DNA of 64,000 nucleotides from an uncultured Paracoccaceae bacterium (GCA_947500135.1 CANMQX010000004.1:62001-126000), one strand, 5' to 3'; positions 33,622-43,186 are shown, counted from the stretch's first letter. The notes: generated by a model from the sequence alone, not told the origin. Numbers and translations are program-made.

Positions 33622-36600
33622 GTGCGGTTTAGCAAACTTCGACTGAATGGCTTTAAGAGCTTTGTGGATCCAACCGATCTGATCATCGCCGATGGTCTGA
33701 CCGGTGTTGTGGGTCCGAATGGTTGTGGCAAGTCGAACCTGCTTGAAGCCCTGCGCTGGGTGATGGGTGAAAACCGTCACAAGGCGATGCGCGGCGGCAG
33801 CATGGAAGATGTGATCTTTGCCGGTGCCTCCACCAGGCCTGCCCGGAACTTTGCCGAAGTATCGCTGATCATTGATAATGGTGAACGGCTGGCCCCTGCT
33901 GCCTTCAACGACAATGATAACCTTGAGATTATTCGCCGGATCACCCGTGATGCCGGATCGGCCTATAAGGTCGGGGCCAAGGATGTCCGCGCCCGCGATG
34001 TGCAGATGCTGTTTGCCGATGCCTCGACCGGTGCGCATTCGCCTGCTCTGGTCCGTCAGGGCCAGATTTCGGAACTGATCAACGCCAAACCCAAGGCCCG
34101 CCGCCGCATTCTGGAAGAGGCTGCCGGTATTTCGGGCCTGTATCAGCGTCGCCATGAGGCCGAGTTGAAGCTAAGAGGTGCAGAGACGAACCTGACCCGC
34201 GTTGATGATGTGATTGAGCAATTGGCGTCGCAACTGGGGCAGTTGGCCCGTCAGGCCCGTCAGGCTGCCCGTTATCGCGAGATCGGGGAGAAGCTGCGCA
34301 AGGCTGAGGGCATGCTGTTGTTCCGTCGCTGGAAAGAGGCTGATGAGGCATTGATGGCCGCGTCCGAGCAATTGCGCGAGCGGACGACTGCCGCCGCACA
34401 GGCGGAAAAAGCGGCGCGTGAGGCCAGCAAAGGCCGCCAGGTGGCCGAAGATGCCTTGCCCGCACTGCGTGAGGAAGAGGCGATTGCGGCAGCTGTTTTG
34501 CAGCGCCTGCAAGTGCAGCGCGATACGCTGAAGGATCAGGAAGAACGCGCGCTGTCGATGATCGAAACGCTGCGCGCCCGGATTGATCAGCTGAGCCACG
34601 ATATGGACCGCGAAAGCGGGCTGAACAAGGATGCCGGTGAGACAATTGAGCGGCTTGAATGGGAAGCGCGCGAGATTGCTAAGGCGGGCGAAGGCCATGA
34701 CAAGCGGCTGGAAGAGGCGCAGGTCGCGGCCCGCGAGGCCGCAGGCGTGTTGCAACAACGCGAGGCCGATTCCGCGCAACTGACCGAAGATGTGGCCCGG
34801 TTGGCCGCGCGCCATCAGTCTGCGCAGCGTTTGCTGGAAGATAACCGTACCACGCTGGAAAAGAACGAAAGCGAGGCTGCCCGTGCCAAGGCGGCGATGG
34901 CCGAGGCAGAAGCCGCTTTAACCAAGGCCGAAGCTGATTTTGCTGCTGCAGGTGAGGCGGAAAAACTGGCCGTTGCTGCGGCTGAGGCGGCTGACAAGGC
35001 GCTGGTGGCCGCAGAAGCTGCCCGTGCCGAAACCCAAGGCCGCGAAAGCGATGCGCGCGGCTTGCGATCCGAGGCGGAAGGCGAGGCGAATGCCCTGCGT
35101 GCCGAGGTTGCCGCGCTGGCCAAGCTGGTGGAACGGGACACGGCAGAGGGTGGTCAAGTGCTTGACCTGCTGCGTGTGCAGGGTGGCTATGAAAAGGCGC
35201 TGGGGGCGGCTTTGGCCGATGATCTGCGCGCCCCGGCGGTAGAGGCTGATGCTGCGTCAGGCTGGGCTTTGCTGCCCGGTTATGCCGCGCCGCAGACCTT
35301 GCCTGATGGTGTTGCCGCGCTGACGAATTACGTGACCGTGCCAGAGGTCTTGGCCCGCCGGATGTCACAGGTCGGTCTGGTGGATCAGGCCGATGGGCCG
35401 CGTTTGCAGGCGGATTTGAAGCCGGGTCAGCGGCTGGTATCGGCAGAGGGTGATTTGTGGCGTTGGGACGGGTTCCGCGCGGGGGCCGAGGATGCGCCGT
35501 CGGCTGCCGCCTTGCGTTTGCAGCAGTTGAACCGGTTGACCGAGTTGAAACGTGATCTGGAAGAAGCCTCCGCCACGGCCATGGGCGCCGCACAGGCCCA
35601 CGAGGCGTTGACGGCAATGCTGAAAGACCAGACGGAGGCGGATCATGCCGCACGTCTGGCCCGCCGCGATGCGGATCGCGCGGTGGCAGATGCGAACCGC
35701 GCTGCCAGCCGGGCGGAGGCTGATCGCAACCTGAGTCAGGGGAAGCTGGAAAGCCTTGGATTGGCGCTAAAACGCCATGAAGAAGAGGCGATGAATGCCC
35801 GCAAGGCCTTGACCGAGGCTGAAAAGGCGGCTGCCGCATTGGGTGATCTGGATGCCGCCCGTGCGTCGGTTGAAGATGTGAAAATGACGGTTGAGGCCGC
35901 GCGGATCACGATGATGTCGCGCCGGTCAGCCCATGATGAGGTGCGCCGCGAAGGCGAGCAGCGGTTGAAGCGGAGCCAAGAGATTACCAAGGAAATCTCT
36001 GGCTGGAAGCACCGGTTGGAAACGGCCAATAAACGCACCGCCGAACTGGCCGAGCGCAAAGCCGCAAGTGAGGTGGAGCTGACAGAGGCAACAGCCGCCC
36101 CGGATGAGATTGCGGCCAAACGGGCGGAACTGGCTGATGCCATTGATGAGGCAGAGACCCGGCGCAAAGCATCCGCCGACAAGCTGGCCGAGGCCGAAAC
36201 GGTGTTGCGCGATGCAGGCCATGTTGAACGGGATTCCGAGCGGCTGGCATCAGAGGCCCGCGAGGCACGCGCCCGGTCCGAGGCGCGGTCCGATGCGGCG
36301 CGTGAAACCGTCGCCTATGCCGCAGAGCGGATCATGGAGGCGCAAGAGGTCACGCCCGATAAGCTGCTCGAAAGCCTTGAGACCGATCTGGATCAGATGC
36401 CGGCCTCGGACGTGGTGGAGGGGCAGGTCAACGCTTTGAAACGCCAGCGGGATTCCCTGGGGGCTGTGAACCTGCGCGCCGAGGAAGACGCCAAGGAAGT
36501 TCAAGTTGAACATGATGCGCTGGTCAGTGAAAAGTCCGATCTGGAAGCGGCGATTGCCGCGTTGCGTTCAGGCATTGCCAGCCTGAACAAGGAAGGCCGC

Positions 36601-37077
36601 GAGCGGTTGTTGACCGCCTTTGAGCAGGTGAATGAGAATTTTGGCCTGCTCTTTACGCATCTGTTTGGTGGCGGTGAGGCGAAGCTGGTGCTGGTGGAAT
36701 CTGATGACCCGCTGGAGGCGGGGCTAGAGATCATGTGCCAGCCGCCGGGCAAGAAGTTGAGCACGTTGTCGCTGCTGTCGGGCGGGGAGCAGACGCTGAC
36801 TGCGCTGGCGCTGATCTTTGCGGTGTTCCTGGCCAATCCCGCCCCGATCTGTGTGCTGGACGAGGTCGACGCACCTTTGGATGATGCCAATGTGACCCGG
36901 TTCTGTGACCTGCTGGACGAGATGACACGCCGCACCGAAACCCGGTTCCTGATCATCACCCACCATGCTGTCACGATGAGCCGGATGGATCGGCTGTTTG
37001 GGGTGACCATGGGCGAGCAAGGCGTGTCACAGCTGGTTTCCGTCGACCTCAAGAAAGCCGAAGCGCTGGTGGCATAA
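33622..37077 (+). CDS. smc: Chromosome segregation protein SMC
   Basis: SMC ATPase, 1151 residues, which with ScpA and ScpB shapes and separates the chromosome. Walker A is GVVGPNGCGKSNLLEALRW (about 32-50), the Q-loop and Arg finger region follow, then a long coiled coil rich in Ala/Glu/Lys (about 170-500), a hinge (about 505-640, VLDLLRVQGGYEKALGAALADDL), the returning coil, the signature LSLLSGGEQTLTALAL (about 1048-1063) and Walker B CVLDEVDAPLDD (about 1078-1089). The start codon is GTG at 33622. A DsbA-type gene often seen before smc in this group is absent; the B12 riboswitch leader is divergent instead. Confidence 0.96.
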   Translation: MRFSKLRLNGFKSFVDPTDLIIADGLTGVVGPNGCGKSNLLEALRWVMGENRHKAMRGGSMEDVIFAGASTRPARNFAEVSLIIDNGERLAPAAFNDNDNLEIIRRITRDAGSAYKVGAKDVRARDVQMLFADASTGAHSPALVRQGQISELINAKPKARRRILEEAAGISGLYQRRHEAELKLRGAETNLTRVDDVIEQLASQLGQLARQARQAARYREIGEKLRKAEGMLLFRRWKEADEALMAASEQLRERTTAAAQAEKAAREASKGRQVAEDALPALREEEAIAAAVLQRLQVQRDTLKDQEERALSMIETLRARIDQLSHDMDRESGLNKDAGETIERLEWEAREIAKAGEGHDKRLEEAQVAAREAAGVLQQREADSAQLTEDVARLAARHQSAQRLLEDNRTTLEKNESEAARAKAAMAEAEAALTKAEADFAAAGEAEKLAVAAAEAADKALVAAEAARAETQGRESDARGLRSEAEGEANALRAEVAALAKLVERDTAEGGQVLDLLRVQGGYEKALGAALADDLRAPAVEADAASGWALLPGYAAPQTLPDGVAALTNYVTVPEVLARRMSQVGLVDQADGPRLQADLKPGQRLVSAEGDLWRWDGFRAGAEDAPSAAALRLQQLNRLTELKRDLEEASATAMGAAQAHEALTAMLKDQTEADHAARLARRDADRAVADANRAASRAEADRNLSQGKLESLGLALKRHEEEAMNARKALTEAEKAAAALGDLDAARASVEDVKMTVEAARITMMSRRSAHDEVRREGEQRLKRSQEITKEISGWKHRLETANKRTAELAERKAASEVELTEATAAPDEIAAKRAELADAIDEAETRRKASADKLAEAETVLRDAGHVERDSERLASEAREARARSEARSDAARETVAYAAERIMEAQEVTPDKLLESLETDLDQMPASDVVEGQVNALKRQRDSLGAVNLRAEEDAKEVQVEHDALVSEKSDLEAAIAALRSGIASLNKEGRERLLTAFEQVNENFGLLFTHLFGGGEAKLVLVESDDPLEAGLEIMCQPPGKKLSTLSLLSGGEQTLTALALIFAVFLANPAPICVLDEVDAPLDDANVTRFCDLLDEMTRRTETRFLIITHHAVTMSRMDRLFGVTMGEQGVSQLVSVDLKKAEALVA

Positions 37078-37144
37078 CCTTACGGTTGCATGACGCAAAG
37101 TAAAGCTGTGTGTCAGTTCACACTGAGCCGACGCGATAACTTTT

Positions 37145-37193
37145 CTATCCTGACCCCGCAGCAATTTCTGCTGCGTGTTTTGAGTTAGGATAG
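37145..37193 (+). promoter_or_regulatory. Nested stem structure enclosing the ribosome site of the lipoprotein gene
   Basis: Outer arms CTATCCT (37145-37151) and AGGATAG (37187-37193) pair fully; inside is a 7-bp hairpin CGCAGCA/TGCTGCG (37157-37175) followed by TGTTTTG. The right outer arm holds the only Shine-Dalgarno-like AGGA, 5 nt before the ATG. The inner hairpin may also end smc transcription. Confidence 0.5.
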
Positions 37194-37197
37194 TGAA

Positions 37198-38079
37198 ATG
37201 CGTTATTTTGTACCTGTATTGAGTGTGTTGACCGTGTTGGCGGGTTGTGGCGGTGGTGGATCAGGCTCTGATACGCCGGACGAACCTGCGTTCCGGGATG
37301 TCGAAGTGACGACCCTGTCCGATGGGGGTGTTCTGACCCTCAGGGTTTCGACGCCGGACAGGCGCGGTCTGACCCTGCGGCAAGAGGATGGCAGTGGCGG
37401 CCTGTTTTCCAATATGAACGCCGATAGCAGCCGCGATGTCGGAGGATTTAAATACTTTGCGACCACATATCTCGGTGTTGCACAGAGCCATGCATTTGAA
37501 CAACGCCGCGACGAAGGGCATGTCGAGATTGTCGCTGTTCAGGACCCGAGGCTTATCGCGTTCGGGCCTTATGTGCCCGGCCTGAGTATCCATTCTGAAG
37601 GCGGCGCGGTGCCAACCAGTGGCAGCGCCAATTACACGGGCGACTATGTCGGCTTTCTGGCACGGGGTGCCTCCTCATCCGAGCATGGGCTGACCGAAAG
37701 CCAAATCACCGGTGATGTCCGGCTTGAGGCGGATTTTTCGGGTGGCACGTTGGCGGGTGAAATTACCAACCGGCAAAGGTTTCTGTCGGTTGATGGCAGC
37801 AGGGCCGGCTATGGTCTGGAGGATTTGACACTGGCGGAGGTGGATATCGTTGGCGGTGCCACTGATGGCTTTGGGGCGACCGAGGGCGGCAAGCTGTCGA
37901 CAAACCGCGCGGTGCCGGAAGCTGGTGATCTTTCCGGGAACTGGCAGGCCGTCTTTGGTGGCGATGAGGCCGGTGTCGTGTTTGGTTCGATCGAAGTGGA
38001 TCATGATTATCAGCAAGGCGCTGGGCAGATCACCCATGACTATGTCGAACTGGGCGTGTTCGTGGCAGAAAAACCCTGA
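37198..38079 (+). CDS. Surface-type lipoprotein with TbpB/FHbp-like beta-barrel domain
   Basis: A 293-residue lipoprotein: signal peptide MRYFVPVLSVLTVLAGC with lipobox LAGC (Cys17), then a Gly-rich tether. The C-terminal half (about residues 140-293; NYTGDYVGFLA, ITGDVRLEADFSGGTLAGEITNR, GDLSGNWQAVFGGDEAGVVFGSIE) shows the repeating G-x-a-x-F-s/g-x-G-t-l-x-G pattern of the small beta-barrels in transferrin-binding-protein-like and factor-H-binding-like lipoproteins. No partner receptor (TbpA-like) or Slam gene is near. Ligand unknown. Its ribosome site is inside a predicted stem. Confidence 0.75.
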   Translation: MRYFVPVLSVLTVLAGCGGGGSGSDTPDEPAFRDVEVTTLSDGGVLTLRVSTPDRRGLTLRQEDGSGGLFSNMNADSSRDVGGFKYFATTYLGVAQSHAFEQRRDEGHVEIVAVQDPRLIAFGPYVPGLSIHSEGGAVPTSGSANYTGDYVGFLARGASSSEHGLTESQITGDVRLEADFSGGTLAGEITNRQRFLSVDGSRAGYGLEDLTLAEVDIVGGATDGFGATEGGKLSTNRAVPEAGDLSGNWQAVFGGDEAGVVFGSIEVDHDYQQGAGQITHDYVELGVFVAEKP

Positions 38080-38192
38080 TGGATCTGATTTTGTGACCCC
38101 GTGATGGTGGCCGTCGCTATTGCTGACGCAATGCGCCCCGCCCGCCATCCCATATGGGCCTTTGCATTGATGAACTGCCCTGAACATGTGTT

Positions 38193-38245
38193 GTCGGCGC
38201 AACGTCTGGTTTGCGTCGGCAAAACATTGGAACCGATCATGCGCC
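38193..38245 (+). repeat. 11-bp-phased GTCGG element, copy 3 (diverged)
   Basis: GTCGGCGCAAC, GTCTGGTTTGC, GTCGGCAAAAC, then ATTGGAACC and TGCGCC. The 11-bp phase and the order of units are the same as in copy 1, although the second and fourth units have changed. It lies 40 bp before the 38.3-kb gene, after the lipoprotein gene. Confidence 0.6.
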
Positions 38246-38284
38246 TTGTATGTTAGTGTTTTACGGTTCAGGTAACGAAGTGCA

Positions 38285-38686
38285 ATGAGTGAAAAGTTTG
38301 AAAATCTGACCGGACGCTGGACGGGCCGTTATGACTATACCCGTGATACGGAGGCCGTTCCCTTTGAGGTCGTGCTGGACGACAATGGTGGTGTTTTGTC
38401 AGGTGATATCACAGAGCCGAATACGTTTCGCCGCGATATGGGTGCCCATCTTGCCGCGACACTGATCGGTGATCGCCTTGGTTTTGATGTATCGTTTCGC
38501 AAGACCTATGGGGGTTTTGATCAGGGCGATGATCCGATTTACGAAGGCGCGTTGAATGATGCGCTGACCCGGATTGACGGGGTCTGGCGGTTTCCCGATG
38601 AACCCGATTGGCTGGGCCGGTTCATGATGGTGCGCACGGTCGAGCTACGTGCAAAACGGACTGTCGCCGACGAGGTGCCGTTTTAG
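38285..38686 (+). CDS. Hypothetical protein
   Basis: A 133-residue soluble protein without signal peptide or cysteine: ENLTGRWTGRYDYTRDTEAVPFEVVLDDNGGVLSGDITEPNTF then DDPIYEGALNDALTRIDGVWRFPD. Alternating strands with W-x-G-x-Y at the start recall small calycin-like beta-barrels, but I cannot name a family. A 15-bp direct repeat (GCAATGCGCCCCGCC) flanks the gene at 38128-38142 and 38705-38719. Monocistronic between the lipoprotein gene and a convergent transglycosylase gene. Confidence 0.7.
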   Translation: MSEKFENLTGRWTGRYDYTRDTEAVPFEVVLDDNGGVLSGDITEPNTFRRDMGAHLAATLIGDRLGFDVSFRKTYGGFDQGDDPIYEGALNDALTRIDGVWRFPDEPDWLGRFMMVRTVELRAKRTVADEVPF

Positions 38687-38725
38687 GCTGTGCCCGACGT
38701 GTCGGCAATGCGCCCCGCCAGCCCG

Positions 38726-39889
38726 TTACAGCTGGTTGAGCAATTCCGCCGTTGGCCATGCATCTGCGGGCAGGCCAAGTCGTGTCTGTTCGGCTTGCAC
38801 CGCATCGCGTGTTTTTGCCCCCAGAATCCCGTCAATCCCACCGACATCATGCCCCCGCGCTGTCAGCTTTTGTTGTAGCTGCTGCATCTGCTGGCCACTG
38901 AGCGCCGCAGTTGGGTTGCCCGCATCATAGATCGCCGCCCCTTCCAGCCTTGTGCCGAAATAGGCTGCCGTGGTCACGTAGACGAAGCTTTTGTTCCAGT
39001 CGAAATAGACATCGAAATTGGGATAAGCCAGAAAGGCTGGCCCGTTGCGCCCCATCGGCAGCAGCACGGCGGCAGGCAGATCGCCCGCCCCCAGATCACC
39101 GGCCCGCGCCCTGACCCCACGCGCCGCCCAATCGCTGACACTGGCCTTGTTGTTCAGTCCCGTCAGTCCCCAATCCAGATCATCCGGCACGACAACCTCT
39201 TGCAACCAAGGTTCATTTGCCCGCCAACCCAGCGATGACAGCACATTGGCCCCGGTCATCAGCGCGTCAGCCGCCGAGTCCTTCAGGTTCACCACCCCGT
39301 CCCCATCGCCGTCCAACCCTTTTTCCACGATCTCGCGCGGGAGTTTCTGCAATTGTCCGATTTCGCCCGCCCAGGCCCCGGTTGTGGTGGCCGGGTCCAT
39401 ACCACCGCGCCGGTAAAGCTCGATCGCGGCAACAAGTTGCGGACGAAACAGATCCGGCCTGCGGCAATCATGCGCCAATGTCAGCAGCGCGTTGCGTGTG
39501 TTGAAACTGCCCTGCACCTGGCCGTAATCGGTCTCAAACGCCCAGAAGGCCAGCAAGACCCCGCGTGGGATGCCGAACCGCTGTTGGATTGCGTCAAATG
39601 TGCTGTCGTAACGCTGCCCATAGATCCGCCCGTTATCGATCCGGTTTTGGCTGATCAGGGCGCGCGAGAAGCTGAGGAAGTCCTTTTGGAACACCCCCTG
39701 CGCCCGGTCGGCCTTGATCACATTGGGATCGATCTGTGCGCCCTGAAAAAAGCTGTCGGCGATGGCCGCCGGGATGCCCGTGGCGATAGCTTCGGCCTTG
39801 ATCCCGTTGATAAATGCCCCCACATCGCCGCCGCAGGTTTGCCCATGGGCGGTGCTGGCAAGAAGGCTAAGGGCGAGGGCGATGCGCAT
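38726..39889 (-). CDS. MltB-type lytic murein transglycosylase with peptidoglycan-binding domain
   Basis: A 387-residue exported enzyme (signal peptide MRIALALSLLASTAHG). The SLT_2 domain (about 20-315) has the catalytic Glu in LLAFWAFETDYGQVQGSFNT (near residue 118) and WAGEIGQLQKLP. The C-terminal 60 residues are a PG_binding_1 domain (QMQQLQQKLTARGHDVGGIDGILGAKTRDAVQ). It cuts glycan chains in the periplasm; no lipobox, so it is soluble, unlike E. coli MltB. Divergent from the small membrane protein gene at 40 kb. Confidence 0.92.
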   Translation of the reverse strand: MRIALALSLLASTAHGQTCGGDVGAFINGIKAEAIATGIPAAIADSFFQGAQIDPNVIKADRAQGVFQKDFLSFSRALISQNRIDNGRIYGQRYDSTFDAIQQRFGIPRGVLLAFWAFETDYGQVQGSFNTRNALLTLAHDCRRPDLFRPQLVAAIELYRRGGMDPATTTGAWAGEIGQLQKLPREIVEKGLDGDGDGVVNLKDSAADALMTGANVLSSLGWRANEPWLQEVVVPDDLDWGLTGLNNKASVSDWAARGVRARAGDLGAGDLPAAVLLPMGRNGPAFLAYPNFDVYFDWNKSFVYVTTAAYFGTRLEGAAIYDAGNPTAALSGQQMQQLQQKLTARGHDVGGIDGILGAKTRDAVQAEQTRLGLPADAWPTAELLNQL

Positions 39890-40002
39890 TGTGATCTCCG
39901 GTATGCAGTTTGGGGCAAGCTAACAGGCATCCCCTCATGCGCAAGACTGGCCATTGCCCATATCGGCGGGTACAAGCCCAAGGGTAGCGGATGGAGATAT
40001 CA

Positions 40003-40404
40003 ATGGCACAACGCGGCGCAGGCGGAACCGATGGCGGCACAGGCAGCTTTCTGATTGGGTTGGCGATGATGATCGGCGGCGGCTATCTGCTGTTGAACAA
40101 TATTGTTGTGCGCCCGAATTTCGGTTTTGGCAGTGTGGCCTTCCGCTTTGGCGGGTTGTCTGTGACCAGCGGGATGATCCTGATCCCGTTCATGTTTGGC
40201 GTTGGTATGATTTTCTATAACTCGCGCAACTGGATTGGGTGGTTGCTGGCCTGCGGGTCGCTTTTGGCGCTGATCTTTGGCGTCATCGCCAATATGTCGC
40301 TGGAACTGACCCGGATGAGCGCCTTTGACCTGATTATCATTCTGGTGCTGCTGGTCGGTGGTCTGGGGCTGTTTTTGCGTGCGCTGCGCAGTTCAAGCCA
40401 GTAA
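40003..40404 (+). CDS. Small membrane protein, unknown function
   Basis: A 133-residue inner-membrane protein with four hydrophobic segments (about 15-35, 48-67, 75-97, 108-128), starting [19 protein letters not shown]. The ATG at 40003 has GGAG at 6 nt and is preferred to the ATG at 39991, which overlaps that ribosome site. It ends inside the 3' end of cobD by 12 bp in convergent order. No family named. Confidence 0.75.
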   Translation: MAQRGAGGTDGGTGSFLIGLAMMIGGGYLLLNNIVVRPNFGFGSVAFRFGGLSVTSGMILIPFMFGVGMIFYNSRNWIGWLLACGSLLALIFGVIANMSLELTRMSAFDLIIILVLLVGGLGLFLRALRSSSQ

Positions 40405-41292
40405 TGCGGTGATCGCGGCCAGCGCAAGTGCGGCCCCCCATGTTTTCCACAAGATCGTGACGCTTTGGTCGATGTGATCGGCGGTCAGATCATGTGCGCC
40501 AGTTTCATTCACAAAAGGAAAATCGCGCATCGCCCCGTCATAGCTGCGCGGCCCGCTTAGCGCGATATCCAGCCCATGGGCCATCGCCGCCTCTGGCCAG
40601 CCGGCGTTGGGGGACCGGTGCAACGGGGCGTCGCGCAGGATGCCCCCTAGCGCGGGCCTGCCGCTGACCAGCCAGATTAAGGCGGCGGTCAGCCTTGCCG
40701 GGATCAGGTTCAGCAGATCATCGAGCCGGGCTGCCGCCCATCCGAATTCTTCATGTCGGGGCGTGCGGTAGCCGATCATGCTGTCGGCGGTGTTGACGAT
40801 CTTGTAGATCAGCAAGCCGGGCAAGCCCGCAATCGCAAACCAGAAGGCTGGTGCAATCACCCCGTCTGACAGGTTTTCAGCCGCACTTTCGATAGCCCCC
40901 CGCGCCACGGCGGCCTTGTCCATATCGCTTGTGTCCCGGCCCACGATCATCGCCACGGCGCGCCGCCCATCCCCCAGCGATAGCCGCAATGCATCACCAA
41001 CCGCCTGCACATGTTGCACCAGCGATTTCTGGGCCAGCAACACGGCGAGGATGATGATGTCGATCACCTGACCGGGCAGGGCCTGCAAGGCCCATCCCAA
41101 CGCGCCAGCGGCGATGCAACATTCCACAACGGTCAATATCCCCATCAACCGCCGTCTGTCGCCCTTGTTAAAACTGCGGTCGCACCAGCCGATCAAACGG
41201 CCCATCAGCACGGCAGGGTGCGGGATACGAGACCAAAGCCAGCGCGGCTCTCCCATCACCGCATCAAGCAGCATGCCAAGGATCAGGGTCAC
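40393..41292 (-). CDS. cobD: Adenosylcobinamide-phosphate synthase
   Basis: CobD/CbiB, 299 residues, a membrane enzyme that joins the (R)-1-amino-2-propanol phosphate arm to adenosylcobyric acid. Seen are [25 protein letters not shown] (residues 9-33), the central [25 protein letters not shown] and [36 protein letters not shown] (about 175-210). About four hydrophobic segments. The GTG start at 41292 overlaps the cobC stop (GTGA); an upstream ATG at 41316 lies inside cobC and is less likely. Confidence 0.93.
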   Translation of the reverse strand: MTLILGMLLDAVMGEPRWLWSRIPHPAVLMGRLIGWCDRSFNKGDRRRLMGILTVVECCIAAGALGWALQALPGQVIDIIILAVLLAQKSLVQHVQAVGDALRLSLGDGRRAVAMIVGRDTSDMDKAAVARGAIESAAENLSDGVIAPAFWFAIAGLPGLLIYKIVNTADSMIGYRTPRHEEFGWAAARLDDLLNLIPARLTAALIWLVSGRPALGGILRDAPLHRSPNAGWPEAAMAHGLDIALSGPRSYDGAMRDFPFVNETGAHDLTADHIDQSVTILWKTWGAALALAAITALLA

Positions 41293-42224
41293 AGGGCGGC
41301 CTCCAGTCTGGCCCAACCGTCCGGCGGGGGCAGGCCAAGGCGCAGCCAGTCAGATGCATAAGGAAAGACGCGCGACCAGATATGGTGCCGGGCCAGTTGA
41401 TCCTGGGCGGCGGCAGCATTCTTGACCTTATATAGGCGGAACAGCGGGGTGCCGCCGACCACCTCTGCGCCTTTTGCGGTCAACAGATGATCCAACCGGG
41501 TGGCGTCCGTCATCAGGCGCGCGCGGGTTTCGTCGGCCCATTGCGGATCGGCCAGCGCCTCTGCTCCGATCATCAGGGCGGGGCCGGATATTTGCCAGGG
41601 GCCCAGCAGATCGGTCAGCCGTTTGATGATGGCCGGATCGCCGATGGCAAAGCCAAGGCGCAGCCCGGCCAGCCCCCAGAACTTGCCAAAGCTTTTTAGC
41701 ACAACCGTGCCGGGGCGATTGGCTAGATGGATCAGGCTATGCTCTGGCCCGGTATCACAAAAGCTTTCGTCGATGATCGTGTAAGGGGTCGTCAGGTCGG
41801 ATGCCTGCCACAGGTGACCATCGGGGTTATTGGGATGAACAGCAACCACGACGCGGCTTGGGTCTTGACCCAAGGTCCATCCCGCCGCCTGAAAGGCCGC
41901 GCCGTGTTCATTATAGGTGGGGCCGGGGATGCAGACATCGCCTTGCGGGATGGTGTGGGGCAGGGCTGCGATAATGGCTGACGCGCCGGTGGCCCCGATG
42001 ATGCCCGCCCCCTCTGGCACCTGCCAGAAACTGCGCGCCCGGTCGTAAAGCCTGCTGAACGCGGCCTTGTCGGGCAGGGCGGTCCAGCTGTCGGGGGCCA
42101 TGGTTGGCAATGGGTAAGGCACCGGATTGATACCCGTCGACAGGTCCAGCCAATTGGCACGGACACCACCATAGGTCCTGATCGCGGTATCCAAGCCGCC
42201 GCCATGGTCGCGCGGTTTGGTCAT
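41289..42224 (-). CDS. cobC: L-threonine-O-3-phosphate decarboxylase-like aminotransferase CobC
   Basis: A 311-residue class I aminotransferase-fold PLP enzyme. [32 protein letters not shown] at the start is typical of the CobC/CobD(Salmonella) proteins that supply the aminopropanol arm of cobalamin. PLP-lysine is in [20 protein letters not shown] (near residue 180). Starts within an ATGA overlap with the DUF1636 gene and is followed by cobD, so all three make one operon. Slightly short for the family (about 330). Confidence 0.92.
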   Translation of the reverse strand: MTKPRDHGGGLDTAIRTYGGVRANWLDLSTGINPVPYPLPTMAPDSWTALPDKAAFSRLYDRARSFWQVPEGAGIIGATGASAIIAALPHTIPQGDVCIPGPTYNEHGAAFQAAGWTLGQDPSRVVVAVHPNNPDGHLWQASDLTTPYTIIDESFCDTGPEHSLIHLANRPGTVVLKSFGKFWGLAGLRLGFAIGDPAIIKRLTDLLGPWQISGPALMIGAEALADPQWADETRARLMTDATRLDHLLTAKGAEVVGGTPLFRLYKVKNAAAAQDQLARHHIWSRVFPYASDWLRLGLPPPDGWARLEAAL

Positions 42225-42595
42225 TCGTCGGTCGGCAAAGGCGGATGGCGGGTCACGAAATGGCCTTTGATGGCTTGCGGCCAGTCGCGATAGGGGACCT
42301 GGCCGGTTTCGCTGTCGGCATGGGCCATGGCATAGGCCACGATCCCCGATGCCGCATCACTATCAGGTTCAAACGCACCGATTGTGTAATTCAGCTTGCC
42401 TGCGCCCTGGATGGTCACGTTACACGCACCTTTGCAGCCCATCAAACAAGACACCCGGCGGGTGCGGACATTGGACAGACCTGCGGCCGCCGCCTCGATC
42501 AAGATGGCAAGCCTTTCACCGTCCGTGGATGTCATATCGCCCGATTCCCAGCCTTCCCTTTTGCAGGTGTCGCAGGTGGTGATCCATGTTGTCAT
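42221..42595 (-). CDS. DUF1636 putative metal-binding protein
   Basis: A 124-residue protein with four Cys likely to bind metal or a thioredoxin-like iron-sulfur site: TTCDTCKREGW (residues 7-17) and SCLMGCKGACNVTI (about 49-62). The DUF1636 family is often coded with CobW or cobalamin genes. Location as first gene before cobC and cobD suggests cobalt handling or redox, which is inference. No riboswitch was seen in the 201 bp before it. Confidence 0.88.
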   Translation of the reverse strand: MTTWITTCDTCKREGWESGDMTSTDGERLAILIEAAAAGLSNVRTRRVSCLMGCKGACNVTIQGAGKLNYTIGAFEPDSDAASGIVAYAMAHADSETGQVPYRDWPQAIKGHFVTRHPPLPTDE

Positions 42596-42697
42596 GCGTT
42601 TCGCGCCTCATAATGCTGCGGCATATCAAGCGGATTCCCGCCGGAATCACAAGCACCCCCGTCGATCACTATATTTTGGGGCAGCATGCCGCCCGCG

Positions 42698-42712
42698 TTA
42701 ACCATTCGTTAG
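42698..42712. promoter_or_regulatory. CtrA-like box upstream of receiver gene
   Basis: TTAACCATTCGTTAG: TTAA, seven bases, TTAG, one change from the CtrA consensus, and it includes the octamer TTAACCAT. It lies 85-99 bp upstream of the receiver-protein start and about 105 bp before the divergent DUF1636 start. Confidence 0.35.
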
Positions 42713-42796
42713 TAAAATGGGCAGACAGGTGGAGTAAGAGTTTATTTACCGCCCATTCATCTTGGGTTAACATAAACCAGCACAACCGGAGAGATC

Positions 42797-43186
42797 ATGC
42801 ACGTTCTGATCGTACAAAGTAACCTATATCTCGGCCAGCTCTGGAAGCGGCATCTTGAGAGATTGGATGCTGTTGTCGATCATGTGCAGACCGGCGATGC
42901 CGCGTTGGAAGTGATCGAGACAGAAGCGCTGGACGTCATTGTGCTTGATCTGGTGCTGGCAGAAGGCAGCGCCTTGGCCGTGGCCGATTTCGCCCAGTTC
43001 CGCCAGCCCAATGCCAATGTCGTCTTTGTGACCGATACGACATTCTTTTCGGATGGATCAATCTTCCATCACAGCGCCAATGCCCGCGCCTTTATCGAAT
43101 CCGCGACCCCGCCCGATGACCTGGCCGCGATTGTCGAACATTACGGCAGCCCTAGCCCCGACCGTGCGGCGCATCCCACGCAATAG
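42797..43186 (+). CDS. Single-domain receiver protein lacking the acidic pair
   Basis: A 129-residue response-regulator receiver fold without output domain. The phospho-acceptor-like Asp is in VIVLDLVLAEGSA (about residue 52) and the Thr/Ser switch in VVFVTDTTFFSD. But the acidic Mg-binding pair after beta-1 is replaced by Gln-Ser (MHVLIVQSNL), and the Lys of beta-5 by a FIESATPP segment. It may therefore not be phosphorylated in the usual way. A candidate CtrA box stands upstream. The end overlaps the GST gene by 35 bp in convergent order. Confidence 0.85.
   Translation: MHVLIVQSNLYLGQLWKRHLERLDAVVDHVQTGDAALEVIETEALDVIVLDLVLAEGSALAVADFAQFRQPNANVVFVTDTTFFSDGSIFHHSANARAFIESATPPDDLAAIVEHYGSPSPDRAAHPTQ

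Noticed and set aside
34679-35839. A 386-codon frame antisense to smc
   Set aside because: Pro/Arg/His-rich mirror of the Ala/Glu coiled coil; no start signal.
42596-42796. Possible second cobalamin riboswitch before DUF1636-cobC-cobD
   Set aside because: No B12 box (GCCACTG) and no AGxCAGGAGAC-type ending was found on either strand.
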